From contig FJOG01000006.1 in NCBI GenBank assembly GCA_900073065.1, positions 1 to 64,000 of the forward strand: a stretch of 64,000 nt of DNA, in the 5' to 3' direction. The translations under genes were made by a program, and so were the position numbers. The first letter of the stretch is position 1. The number at the start of each line of letters is the position of its first letter. The stretch is from Phialocephala subalpina (Eukaryota > Ascomycota > Leotiomycetes > Helotiales > Mollisiaceae). Under the pieces are notes generated by a model that was not told where the DNA came from, did not search any database, and saw only the letters and a list, made by a program, of their open reading frames with translations. This document shows, piece by piece, positions 1 through 11,149 of the stretch.

Positions 1-2490
1 TTAAAAAACGTATCCCTCTCGTCTTCTACTCTCTCCAGATTTAGCCATCACTTCAGCTATTCGCTGGTAGCTTTGATTCTGCTCGCTGGTCCCAATAACA
101 ATGTGCTATTTATTACTTCGTTTTACTAACTATGTCGCATTCCGCACCTATAGGATATATCTGAGCCAACACGCTTCTTTAGGATAGTTAGTTTAGTTTC
201 ATTTTTGAAGTCGTTATTAAGTATGATTTGTACTTGCCTACAAGTTTGGAGTAGATTAGCGGGGTCGTGCTATTTTCTGGTGGGCTGGCCGCACATCAAG
301 TGATAGAGAAGGCTAGCAGGATACTGTCTTTGTGTGTTGTTTTCAAGACCAAACGTGAATTATTGACACGGCTTTCATTAATTGGAAAAAGGCGTAGGCT
401 TTGAGCTTGGATCTGTTTAGAGGTGGCAGTGTGGCGTTTATATACTCCTCGGAGAGACGTTTGATGCAAGAAGGAGGCACGCCTCCAGGGGAGTGCTTTC
501 TGCCGAGGGGTAAGGAGGGGAATCGTACAAGTGATTCACATGAAAGGAACGCAGAGAAGCAGCGGGACCGAAGCTAAGCTAAGGGAATTTGGTGTATGAA
601 TCTCTTGTTTTGCTCTCTTTTTCTCTTCATGAAACTACTCTCGAAGGAGAAAAAGGCGAGGGGTGTTTGTGGGCCTAGTGCTCGTGCTAAACCTTTGCTA
701 GGTCCTACGATTACTGTATTTAGTTTGCTCCTTCCTCATCCTAGCATATTCTCGACTCCTCCCTTAGAAAGTGCATTTTTGCTGTCATTTCCGAAGTCCT
801 TATCAATTATCATGAGCGTTTGTATTGAAATGAAGGTTCAAGCGTGTGGTGCCTGAGGCAGACATGGGACTGGGAGATTAGGGATATAAGGGGGCAGACC
901 ATCCTCTTCTTTAGAATCAATGAATCAAACTTCCAACCACCTATATTTGACGGTTTGCTTCCCAGCTGAAAGTTAGCGTCTTTACGCTTGCACCTGGCAA
1001 GCTGACTCTGCGTCCATTAGCACCGAATGGGGAATAGTGTCTTCATATGTCGTGGTCCAGGAAGAACGTGGACGATGAAAGTTGCCAAATAGCTTAGGCA
1101 TCAAGATTGATGTTTATTTAGTTATTTCTAAAGGTGAAAGTATAGCGTTTATATACCCATGAAACAAGATCGCAATGCAGAAGTTAGCGAGGAGCGAGTA
1201 CAGTCTACGGAGGGAAGAGGAGGTGAATCCACATCTGTGCTTGTAAGAGAGGTGAAGTAAGAGCAAGCTCAGCTGAGAGATGCGGCGGCATATATACGTT
1301 ACTATATTCGTCTTCGCAACGGTCAAACCAAAACCACTCGACAAAATACAGTGGACGTTGGAGAATCCATTGTTTTGTCGCAGTGCGCGTTGCTAGAATT
1401 TGCGAAGCTTTGGACCCTTTCTGGCGGATTGGTTCCTGGCTAAACACCTCCCACCCTGGTCCCGGAGTACAGATGGAAGAATCACTTTTGCTGCCATGTT
1501 TTAAGTCGCTGTCAAACACACGATGTCTTATCGCAAGCTTTGGAGTAAAAAAGTCAACCTGTTGGTCCTGGTATTCGTCGGCGCCTCCGTTTCTCCATCC
1601 CTTTGGAGGGGCCACGAAGCAAAGGAATCAAGGTGCCGGTAACTATGCCTGGAAAAGTCGGTGCCGGATAAGGAGACTTAAGTACAGTCATTGGAGCGGT
1701 TGGGTTTGGTTGGTTCTCAAACTCGGAGGTGCTTTTATACCCATGAACAAGGGCATTTCGTAAAAGTAGAAGTTACTTCGAAGCGAACGCTCGACGAAGT
1801 TTGAGGAGGCGAATCAAGCTTATAACTCAAGCCAGTGCAGACGAGGATGTAATGGGGCGTGAGATGAGAGTATAAATATCTCGGTCGCTCCATCTTCTTC
1901 TCGTCACCTCCATCAAATCCTCGACGAAGAATACGAAGTTGTTTGCCTGGGTACACCATGGCCACCGTACCAAGGAGAAGCAAACCTGCGATAGGCATCT
2001 CCCGTTGATGATTATGATATTCCTTGCTTCTTGGTCTAACTGAAGTCTCAGGCTAACGAATTGGATGCAGTTTTTTGTCACTTATTAAGTGGTTATCAAT
2101 TGACCAAATTGCTTATGTATGTTCGTATACCTGAAGAAAGTGGTAGAGTAGTCGAGCTCGTGTGGGAGCTTCGGAGACGGAGACCAAAGACGCTGCCTCA
2201 CACATAGATGAATCTCAACTAATCATCACACCAGATAGAATCTTCGTGTACTCCGTAGACCTTTTCGTCGTGATGGGGGTTAACCCAACCTTGCTGCTAG
2301 AGGAGGTCCTTATATACCTCTCGAAGAGAGGGTTTCTTGAAATTATGACAGGTGAAGTCAAACTTCAACCTTCATTACTCTCTTATGAATCACTCCTTGA
2401 CTCATATTCCGAAAAAAACTTGTTGTTCCTTGTTGTCCCTTGTGTGGGGTGGGGTATAAATACCACCGTTCATCCTTAACCCGATCACTA
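1..2490. repeat. Gene-poor segment with diverged tandem TATA-bearing units
   Basis: No convincing gene. The segment repeats a loose layout: a TTATATACC-like block (near 438, 1148, 1736 and 2310), then about 140 bases later a second TATA-like block (near 1288 ATATATAC, 1870 TATAAATA, 2455 TATAAATA). The units near 1148 and 1736 also share an ATACCCATGAA(A)CAAG block, a GAAGTTA block and a GGAGG(T/C)GAATC block. The open frames here are short and resemble no family. The pattern suggests old tandem duplication of a promoter-like or 5' gene segment that has since diverged. Alignment was by eye only. Confidence 0.35.
2455..2460 (+). promoter_or_regulatory. TATA box ahead of a short ORF
   Basis: TATAAA in a GGGGTATAAATACC context, 38 bases upstream of an ATG at 2498. 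It is the best-formed of the TATA-like blocks in the first 2.5 kb. Function is inferred from sequence and spacing only. Confidence 0.35.
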
Positions 2491-2497
2491 AGAGAAA

Positions 2498-2662
2498 ATG
2501 GCAGACCTCAAGAACGTATACCCCAAGTCGGCGCTCGTGGCGCTACCCACGTTTTCGGGTCTCCCTCCTTATGGTAGATTCTTGCCTAGGATCCACATGA
2601 TTTCAGTACATTCTTGCTATCATATGAGGCATGAAAGAAGAAGAGTTGACAGCAGAAAGTAA
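2498..2662 (+). CDS. Possible 54-aa ORF or truncated gene start
   Basis: An ATG in a good context (GAGAAAATGGC) follows the TATA box at 2455 and opens a 55-codon frame starting MADLKNVYPKSALVALP and ending at TAA. I do not recognise the protein. The first ~30 codons read like a real protein start; the rest looks like random sequence. It may be a gene truncated by decay after about 2590, or an exon 1 whose continuation I cannot find. The 2.66-3.6 kb stretch downstream holds nothing else that I can support. Confidence 0.2.
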   Translation: MADLKNVYPKSALVALPTFSGLPPYGRFLPRIHMISVHSCYHMRHERRRVDSRK

Positions 2663-3636
2663 ACTTGATAGCAATAATTACACTTAATAACAATCACAAG
2701 CAATAGCATAGACTTTGTTCTCAAACAAAGCAGATGGAATATGATTGTCAAATCAATCTCGACACATGATAGTAAGTTATAATATACCTCCACTACCGAA
2801 AGCCCAATCAGTATAATTCATTCTATAGACTATTGTTGCCTTGAAAGAAGCTGCTCCGTCTGAAGTTCTCAATCTCGCAGCATGCCGCGGTATTTATATG
2901 TCTGGAAATTGTAAGAGCTAGTACAATCTTATTTGTGAGTCATTTCTTGCTTCTATAGCATGCACCATGCTCTACTTTCTCTTATTCTGGCCATTGGTGA
3001 ATTGTTATATCGATGGCGAGCTCTCTTTGCTACTTGGTTCTTGGAGGATAGCGCCTCAACCTTCGCTGGCTTGAGTACGATGCCCTTGAGCTACTTGATT
3101 GTCCGTATACTTGGATTCAAATACCTCCAAGAACAGTATCCCTCCTCGAGCTAGCAACTGCGGGGTATATCGATCTTTTCAAAAGTTGATCCCTCGAAGC
3201 TAAAGAAACGTAGCGTAAGCCCCACTCAAAATTGATTATCAGATGCCAAAGACCTACTGATTTCATAAGAAGCTTCAAGAGGTAAGTCGAGGTGAAGAAG
3301 GAGGAGACTGGGTGTACCCCGCCATTAAGCGAGTCCTTCCACGTGACACCCCTTAAATTTCCGTTGGAGGTCTTCGGCAGGCTTGTTCTTGGAGAGAGAA
3401 CAAAGACCCAGTCTGCTTAGACGACCTTGAGAGCGTCAAAGGACCTAGCAATTTGCCACATTGGATATGGGATTCCGTACGTCGCAGGCGATAGACTTTC
3501 GTCGCATAAAAAGCTTCGCTCCCATCCCAATCTTAGCGTGTCGCAAAAATGGTACAGAACGGAGATCAAAGGGTGGTAAATATATAAGACAGTGATATTT
3601 AGATTACCCTTTGGACATTGGTTGCTTGAACAAGAT

Positions 3637-6600
3637 TCAGTCCTCATCTTCTTCCTCCTCAATCACTATCGAGCAAAACCTACATTTCTTAGCAATTCCT
3701 TCCGCCATATCTTTGATATTGAGCTCACTCAAAATCTCAAAGATACTAACATCGACACCCGTTTCCCGAAATATCCAGTTCCTCATCCCAACCGCCACCA
3801 AAGAATCAACACCATAAGAGTTGGCTGGTTTTCTCGTGTCCAGGTCTGCTGGTAGCATGTTCATGGACCTGGAAAGCAGCACTACGAGGCCTTCGAGAAT
3901 GATTTCCGAAGCTTGTGATAGTGAAGTTGCGGACGAGAGGAACTCTTGCACGGAAGCTGATTTACCATCTTGAGAATCAGGAACGAGATCGATCTCGCGC
4001 ATGATGGAAAACCTGGCTTCGCGATGCCAGTACGGATCATGAACTTGATTCTGTTTGACGAGTCCACCTGTTCCTGTGCCGACGATGACTTGGGCTGGTG
4101 TGCGATAATTATCTTCGGCGTAGCCTGTCATTGCTGTTGATACAAGAGTATGAAAGTCCTGAGCTGTCAGTGAGTGCTTCACGGCTACACAAAGGTGTAT
4201 GGTTACCTTTTCACGGATGCTGATGAAACCAGATGCTCGGAGCAGTTCAAGCGTAGCCTCGTCTTCTGCAACCATCTGATATGTGTCAATAAGTCAACTT
4301 CCGCCTTCGTCGTTTGACTTACCCCTGCGCCAAGAACCGGACCGAGATCCAAAGAAACAGCAGCAAGGCCCTTGCTCCGACGGTGTTGTGCTAGCGTATC
4401 TTGAAAGCCATTGCCTGCATTATAGTTTGCTTGACCACGAGCACCAATTACCCCTGCAGATGAAGAAAGGAAGACGAAGAAATCGAGATCTTTAGGTAGC
4501 AACTCGTGCAAGTTCCAGCTTCCTTGCATTTTCGGTCGGGTTGCAGCCACCCAGTCCTCGTATGTCATGTTCTCAAAAATGGCATCCTGCAAGCCGTCAG
4601 CTACAAAAGTTATCATGCAGTTCGGAGAGCTACTCTAATGACAGCGGCGCCTTGAATGACTCCTTTTATGCGCGGCATCTCCTCCAAACATCGGTGAATC
4701 GTAGAACCTAACTGTGTTCTATCGCAAATGTCGCAGGCATATGCTCGAGTCTCAACCCCTTTCAACTTGAGATCTTTCAGGAATTTGACTTGCTGCTCAG
4801 AAACTGCACCAGACCTCGATAGGAAGACCAAATGTCTGGCACCGTTCTTAATCAGAAGACCGGCAATACTGCGACCCAGACCACCGAGACCACCTGCGAG
4901 AACATAAGAGGCATCCGGGTCCAGCCGAGGTGAGTGTGCTTCGTACGGTAAGATAGGCACCAAGTCAGTTTCGTTAACCTTGACCACAACCTTGCCATGT
5001 GTCTGCTCTGTAGCGTTCCTGAAGGCAAGCGAAAGTTCAGACAGAGGATGAACTTTCAGGGGTTCTGAATTCTCAAATGTATTCATATGATCCAGCTCCC
5101 AACAAGATGCAAAGAGGCGAGAGACTAGTGGCTTATTGTGCTGAATAAGGTGGTCAAGGTCCACTGTAGAATAGCTGACGTTGAGACGACTCGCTATGTT
5201 CTTTGGCATGGCAGCGTTTTTATTTTCCCAGTTGGCGACCTGAACAAATCTCCCTGCTATACAGTGTGAGTTCAAGACCCGTGCATAATTGTTGGATTGC
5301 TTACACTCAGAGACACAGTTCCATGAATGTGTGAGGTATTTTCTTCCAAGAGTATTCAGCACCAAGTCAACGCCCCTACCACTGGTTAGTCGACGGAGCT
5401 GATTGCCAAAACAGGCGAAATCGAAAATATGGTCAGTATATATTCCATAGACATCGCAGAGTGTCTTGCGCTCATCTAGTGAGTGAGCGGTTGTGTATAT
5501 GTCGACGCCGATATGTTTTGCGAGCCGAATTGCTGCCTGGCCCAATCCCGTTGCACCACTATGAATGAAGACTGATTCTCCTTGCTGCAACCTACCCACT
5601 GTCATAAGTGAATAATAAGCCTTAACTGCATCGCTAGGAAGGGAAGCTGCGATCTCGAAAGTCATATCGTCTGGAAGGCGTTGGACCAAGGCCTCTTGAC
5701 TGCGAACCAATGTCCTGAAAGCACCCGGGACAATACTAGCTACTCTGTCGGTAGGCTTGAATTGCGAGACAGCTGAACCCACCCTCGTGACGATGCCAGC
5801 GACATCTGATCCAATAGCACTATTCGATGTCCTACCCATCGCTGTTTCGACGTCGTGTCGATCGACGCCTACAGCCTCTACCTTGATCTCGATATCCTCG
5901 GCATGCAGGTTCTCAGAAGCATCTGCATCGTCATTGAAGCATAGAGAGTCGAGACTATCTAACATATCAACTTTCAATTGCAATGGTCGTCCCTTTTGCA
6001 AGAATGGGAGCACGACCGGATCTCTCTGGGTGTCTCCACGTACAATCCTCGAACTCAACTGTGTTTGCAACACGATCCTTGGAATCAGCAATTTCCCATC
6101 CCGTTTTGCGTATTCCATCTCTTCTAAAGGCGAGGCAGTGTTGAAAGCCTTTTGGAAGACGCACATTATCGCTGCCCCTTCGCTGTCAGAGGTTATGTCC
6201 GAATTGGGATCTAGGTCGAGCGTATACAGCAATTTCTGTGGGTCTTCTGATCGTAATGTCCGGAAGAGAGCATTGATAGGACTTGACTGTGGCTTCGTAC
6301 AGTCAACCTGACCGCCTCTCGTTATCCATAAGCATCCTTTTGATCGACTAGTGAGCGAGCGGAATGCCTCAAACTCGGCATCGGTCCAGTCATATACCAA
6401 GGAGTCTTCTACCTCCAGCAACGCGATGCAGAGCTTGTCCGAGCACTGGTCGTGTGCTTCAAGCAGGACTGTAGTTCTAGCAGCTGAGCCCATCAACAAA
6501 AGCGTTGAAGTGATTTTGGAGGAGATGCTTAGAGTTTCAGTTGATGGGCTAAGAGGCATTATCAAGAGAACGTCCCAAGACTTCAGGGTGTTCATGGATG

Positions 6601-9600
6601 ATGTGAAAGTCGAGGGGTCGACGTCCTCTTTCCACACAAGCTCGGCACACAAATGATGATGATTTGGGAGAAATCCACTCTCAGTGAGATCATTCCGAGG
6701 TGCTGACAACGCAGTAAAGTGCAAATCTTTGACAATCAACATCGGCTTGTTCAAAGAGGCGTCAAACATTGTGATACAACCCTCGGCATCTCTGATCCCA
6801 GATCTCTTTGCTTCCGAGAAGCCTTCGAGCTCACAATCAGCACCACTGGGAAAATCTGCAGAAACGAGCATCTTTTTGAGAAAAGACGGAACCACTACAA
6901 GAAGTTAGTAAGTGGTTTCAAAGGATGCTCAGGAGTCGAGGAGTCGATCTCTTCGGGAGCTCGACTCCCTACGAAATGGTAGAATCAGGGAGGGATTTAT
7001 ACATACTCGGTTCGCTTCCCGCAATGAAAACTGTTTGGAACATCGCATCTAAGGTTGCTGGATGAATCAGATGGGGGTATTCGTACTTGGCTGGCATGAT
7101 TTCCGCAGTATCCGGGATCCGGATCCTCGTGCAGCTGACATTGTCATTCTTAAGGACGGACACGATATTTTGAAACGTGGGGCCATATTTCATCCCGATG
7201 CATTGCAAAGTCTCATACAGCTGTCGAGGAGATATTTTTTCGGTACAAAAACTCTTGGCACTCTGAAACTTCGCCTTCTGCTCACTCGCATCTATAACCT
7301 CGTCGTCAGCAGGAACATAGTGGATAATTAACAAGCCACGGGCGTTCTGGATCCAACCAGCGTCAAGTAGTTTTGAATAAATCGTGAACTCGAAGTAAGA
7401 CGTCTGGAGGTCGTCTTGTTTCGTGACATCTTCGGATTTCTTGAGATTAAGCGCCGTCTCAAGACCATGAGATGAATCTGGTATGATCATAGCCTTTTCG
7501 ATATACATATCTGCGAGCTCGTACGCATACACTTGGCAGTCACCATACTGTATCTGCCGAGCAGCTTCAAACACCATGGCCATCATGCCAGCCGCAGGAT
7601 AAATGATGGTGTTTTGGACCTGATGATCTAGAAGCCACGGATTCTCAGAGACTCGGAGAAAACCCCGCCATCGAGGCTCGAAAGATATGGAATCTGCACT
7701 TGGGGCACCAATCAGATCCTGGCGCCCCCATTTCCGGAAGCGGTGGGCAGTACCCATGTGGGACTCATGCCAATATGTCTTTGTGTCTGCCTTTGACGTC
7801 AGATTGTTCCAAAGAAAGAGTAAGTTCACTCACGATTCCAAGGGTAGGTGGGAAGGTCACTAAGTACACGAGGTTTCGTGGCTCGGGTGCTAGAAACGTC
7901 AACGAAGTATCTTCCAAGAGTCCATCACCGTACCTGATATTTATTTTCTCTACGTTGATCTGGGAGCCCAGAGTCCAGAGATGACCAGCTACTTCCAATG
8001 AAGTTGAAACGGCGTCCTTGCCTCGGGATAGCATAGAGCAATAGGCCGGGCGAGATTTTGGTCTGCCCCTGGCATCGAAGATCTGCGTGAGTGCTCCTTG
8101 CAGAACCGAATGCGGACCTATCTCAAGTAGCACGTCTGGCTTCATAGCCTTACTCTGCAATAGAGCACTAATGGCGGCTGTAAATTGTACGGGTGATACC
8201 AGGTTCTGAGTCCAATAAGCTGGCTCAAGTTCTTTATGCTGGAGCATTCTCCCAGTGACAGTTGAGAACATTTGTCTTCCTGGGTGTCGACCAAGTGTCT
8301 CAATGTCCTTGATAGCACTGAGGTAATGGCGCTCGATGACCTTCATGTGATGCGAGTGATACGCGTTCTCAACCTTGAGCATGCGTGCAAAGACACCCTC
8401 TTGGAAGAGAAGTTCTTCTAACTCGCTAATGGCTGCCTCATCTCCTGATATTGTCACACTTTCTGGACTATTAATGCAAGCAACCACTGCAGTGCCTTTT
8501 GTTAACCGACTGACAAACACTTCTGCAGCTTCCTGAGATAGCCCAACGGCCATCATTCGGCCTTGTATTGTCGGAGCCAGGAACTTGACAGCGCTTGTCA
8601 ACCTGCCACGATGAAATGCCAATTTCAACGCACCTTCTCGGGAAATAGCTCCAAGCGCGTATGCTGCGGCAATCTCCCCGGACGAATGGCCCACCACCGC
8701 GTAAGGAACCACGCCCCAAGCGGCCAATAAGTCCACTAAACCAATCTGCAGAGCGGTGCAGAGCGGCTGACTTATTCTGGGGAGACTGATGATGGAAGTA
8801 TCCTCGTCCTTCGTAAACTCGTTCATGAGAGACCATTCACTTCCGATAGACCTTAGAAATAGGCTTGCCTCCTCGAGTGTGTTTCGAAAGGGTTGGTATT
8901 GAAGCAATTCTCTACCCATTGCGTACCACTGAGCCCCCTGTCCACTGAATACGAATGCGATGTTGGGTGTCTGAGATGAGCGGCATGGCTTTGAGAGCTT
9001 ACTCAAAATTTCACAGCCGAGTTTCTCTAGAGCCGACGAGACGATGAATGCTTTCCAAGGAAGCTGAGTTCGCCGGCATGACAGGGTATACGCGAGATCG
9101 GCGCATACCTCCGAAATTTTGCCTTCGTCTGTTCGTCTCAAGTCTTTCCTTTCGAGGTACTTGGAATATAAGTTCGAGAGTCTCTCAATACCGATCTCTT
9201 CGTGAGAAGAAAGGACATACAGTTTGGAGATCTTGGACGGAGGCATAAAATTCCAACTGGAAGAACTCCCCACTAATCGAGGACTGAGTACGACTCCAGA
9301 ATCCAGGGGAGAGGGGGAAGAAAGTGGCGATAAGTCGACAGAGCAGTGGTTGCCTTCAATGCCTCGAATCGAAAGATAATGCAGGGCATCATCTAGGATG
9401 ATGTGCGCATTTGTGCCCCCAAAACCAAAAGAGTTGAGAGAGATTCTTCGAAGTCCTTCATGTGGCCAAGGTGTCAATGTTTTAGGTATCTATAGAATTT
9501 CAGTATTGTCCAAAAACATGTGGTACCTCTCTCACCTTTATTCTCCACGCATCTAGGTCAATTTTAGGATTCACGTTTTCGAAGTAGAGATTTGCTGGTA

Positions 9601-11148
9601 TTGAGCCTCTCTCCAACATCAAGACCGATTTTATCAAACCAGCAATGCCAGCACAGCCCTCGAGGTGGCCGATGTTCGTCTTCACAGAGCCAACATAAAT
9701 TGGATCTTTCGGATTGCGAGTTTCCGCGAACGTCTCCGAGATGGCTCCCAGCTCGGTAGGATCTCCCGCTTGAGTACCTGTACCGTGAGCTTCAAAGTAA
9801 GCAGTGCTGTCGTAGCCCAATCCAGCTGCCTTGTATACAGCGCGAATATTCAGCGCTTGAGCTTCTTTGCTCGGCATCGTGATACCTGGGGTTTTTCCAT
9901 CTTGGTTGACGCCTGATCCTCGGATCACCGCCCTGATGGTATCATGGTCTCTCAAAGCTGCCTCAAGTGGCTTCAAGACCACTGCGCCTATTCCTTCACC
10001 CCGACCATAGCCATTTGCCCTCTCATCAAAAGCAAAACATTTTCCGTCTGGACTGAGGAAGTTGAGCGCTGTCATCGGCAGCATTGTCGCTGGAGTCAGA
10101 ATGAGACCCGCCCCCATGGCGAGTGCCTGCTTCGAATTAATTCAAAGTGTCTCTTGGTCGCGTGAACATTCTTACAAGCGTTGATTCTCCAGTCCTTAGG
10201 CTCTGGCAAGCAAGGTGGACTCCAACAAGGCTGGCTGAACATCCGGTATCAAGTGTCAGACTTGGACCACGCAGATCGTAAAACCAGGAAATTCTATTCG
10301 ACATTATTGCAATACCATTTCCGGTTGCAGCGTATTGGGGTGAATCGTCTGGGTCTCTGAGACAAATTTGCTCATAGTCTGAAGCTTTTAGCATGAAGTT
10401 TCACAAATACTGATGAACAATTTACCTTTCACAAATGAGCCACAATATACAGCTGTTGAGGTACCGGGCAAAGTCTCGACAGGTATTCCAGCTAGACACG
10501 AGCGTCAGCTAGATTCAAACTTATGTAACTGATGGAGACTGGTTGCATACCATTTTCAAATGCTTCGTACGAGACCTCCAGCAAAATGCGCTGCTGCGGA
10601 TCCATAGCAGCAGCTTCATGGGCAGTCGTAGAGAAGAACTTGGGAAGTTTGGTTATTAGAATGATACGAAGAAAGACCAAGGAGGAATATCATCACATAC
10701 GGGAGCTAGAGAGCGACATCCTCGAGTCAGCATACTTCTTTGAGGAAATCGGGAGTAATATGGGAGTCAAACGATCGCCTCTGGTAGTTGTAGCGAGTAG
10801 AACTCGTGAAACTGCCAGGAGGGGAAATGTAGCTCAGGGGAAGTTGACTAACCGTCCCATGCAGCAACACCGTCCTTCAGAAAATGCCCTCCTTTGAAAC
10901 ATATCTATAGCGGCCAATTCAGCATTGGTCGCATTGGGCAGCAAGGAGCTTACTGAGCCCTGTCTTTCACCACTTGGATGGTAGAATCCGCTGATATTAA
11001 TTCGATCTTTAGGAAATTCAGACCACGCGCTGCGTCCATTGGCCAAGATATCCCAGAGATTTTCTGGTGAAGTTGCGTCTCCTGGAAAACGACATCCCAT
11101 GCCAATCACAGCAATGGGCATACAAGTATCACCTGTCGGGTTGGCCAT
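3637..11148 (-). CDS. Highly reducing iterative type I polyketide synthase (KS-AT-DH-ER-KR-ACP)
   Basis: Cytosolic multidomain enzyme that builds a reduced polyketide from malonyl-CoA. KS: active Cys in DTGCSASL (consensus DTACSSSL), His in EAHGTGT and NIGHLEG. AT: SGQGAQ, GHSSGE. DH: His in [13 protein letters not shown], where the usual Gly of HxxxG is Asn, and Asp in [43 protein letters not shown] runs straight into the region before ER, so there is no C-methyltransferase; no thioesterase follows. Twelve introns by my reading: 10905-10953, 10706-10852, 10639-10700, 10492-10550, 10379-10425, 10127-10175, 9490-9535, 7791-7833, 6895-7006, 5257-5304, 4587-4633, 4276-4322. Removing them leaves 6756 nt, an exact multiple of three (2251 aa), normal for a methyltransferase-free family member. 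Product unknown. Odd points: a 5-nt microexon, an introner-like intron and a frame slip at the PPYPWN motif. Confidence 0.93.
6895..7006 (-). mobile_element. Introner-like intron, copy 1 (112 nt, in the PKS)
   Basis: Starts GTATGTATAAATCCC and ends CTTACTAACTTCTTGTAG. It interrupts the DH-ER linker in phase 1 between CCGA and TGGTTCC; splicing restores a normal family sequence (AGSEP-MVPSFLKK). An internal inverted pair GGAGTCGA/TCGACTCC can fold. It matches the P450 intron at 44678-44813 almost base for base (nine mismatches by hand count) and carries two CGACTCCT units where the P450 copy carries five related units. Unrelated introns of this size normally share only the splice and branch signals. 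Confidence 0.85.
10701..10705 (-). other. 5-nt microexon of the PKS
   Basis: CTCCC on the minus strand lies between a TAG acceptor (intron 10706-10852, branch-like CTGAC 25 nt upstream) and a GTATGT donor (intron 10639-10700, branch-like CTAATAAC). Joining GGGACG + CTCCC + TTCTTC gives W-D-A-P-F-F, the conserved (F/W)DAPFF motif of fungal KS domains. Leaving the five bases out breaks the frame. Confidence 0.8.
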
Positions 11149-11149
11149 T

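Noticed and set aside
1205..1763. Overlapping long frames on both strands (136 and 126 codons)
   Set aside because: They are antisense to each other in a low-stop stretch, neither shows a recognisable domain, and the region fits the diverged repeat unit better.
10639..10852. Single 214-nt intron instead of two introns with a microexon
   Set aside because: Removing it as one piece shifts the frame and loses the DAPFF motif; the two-intron reading restores both.
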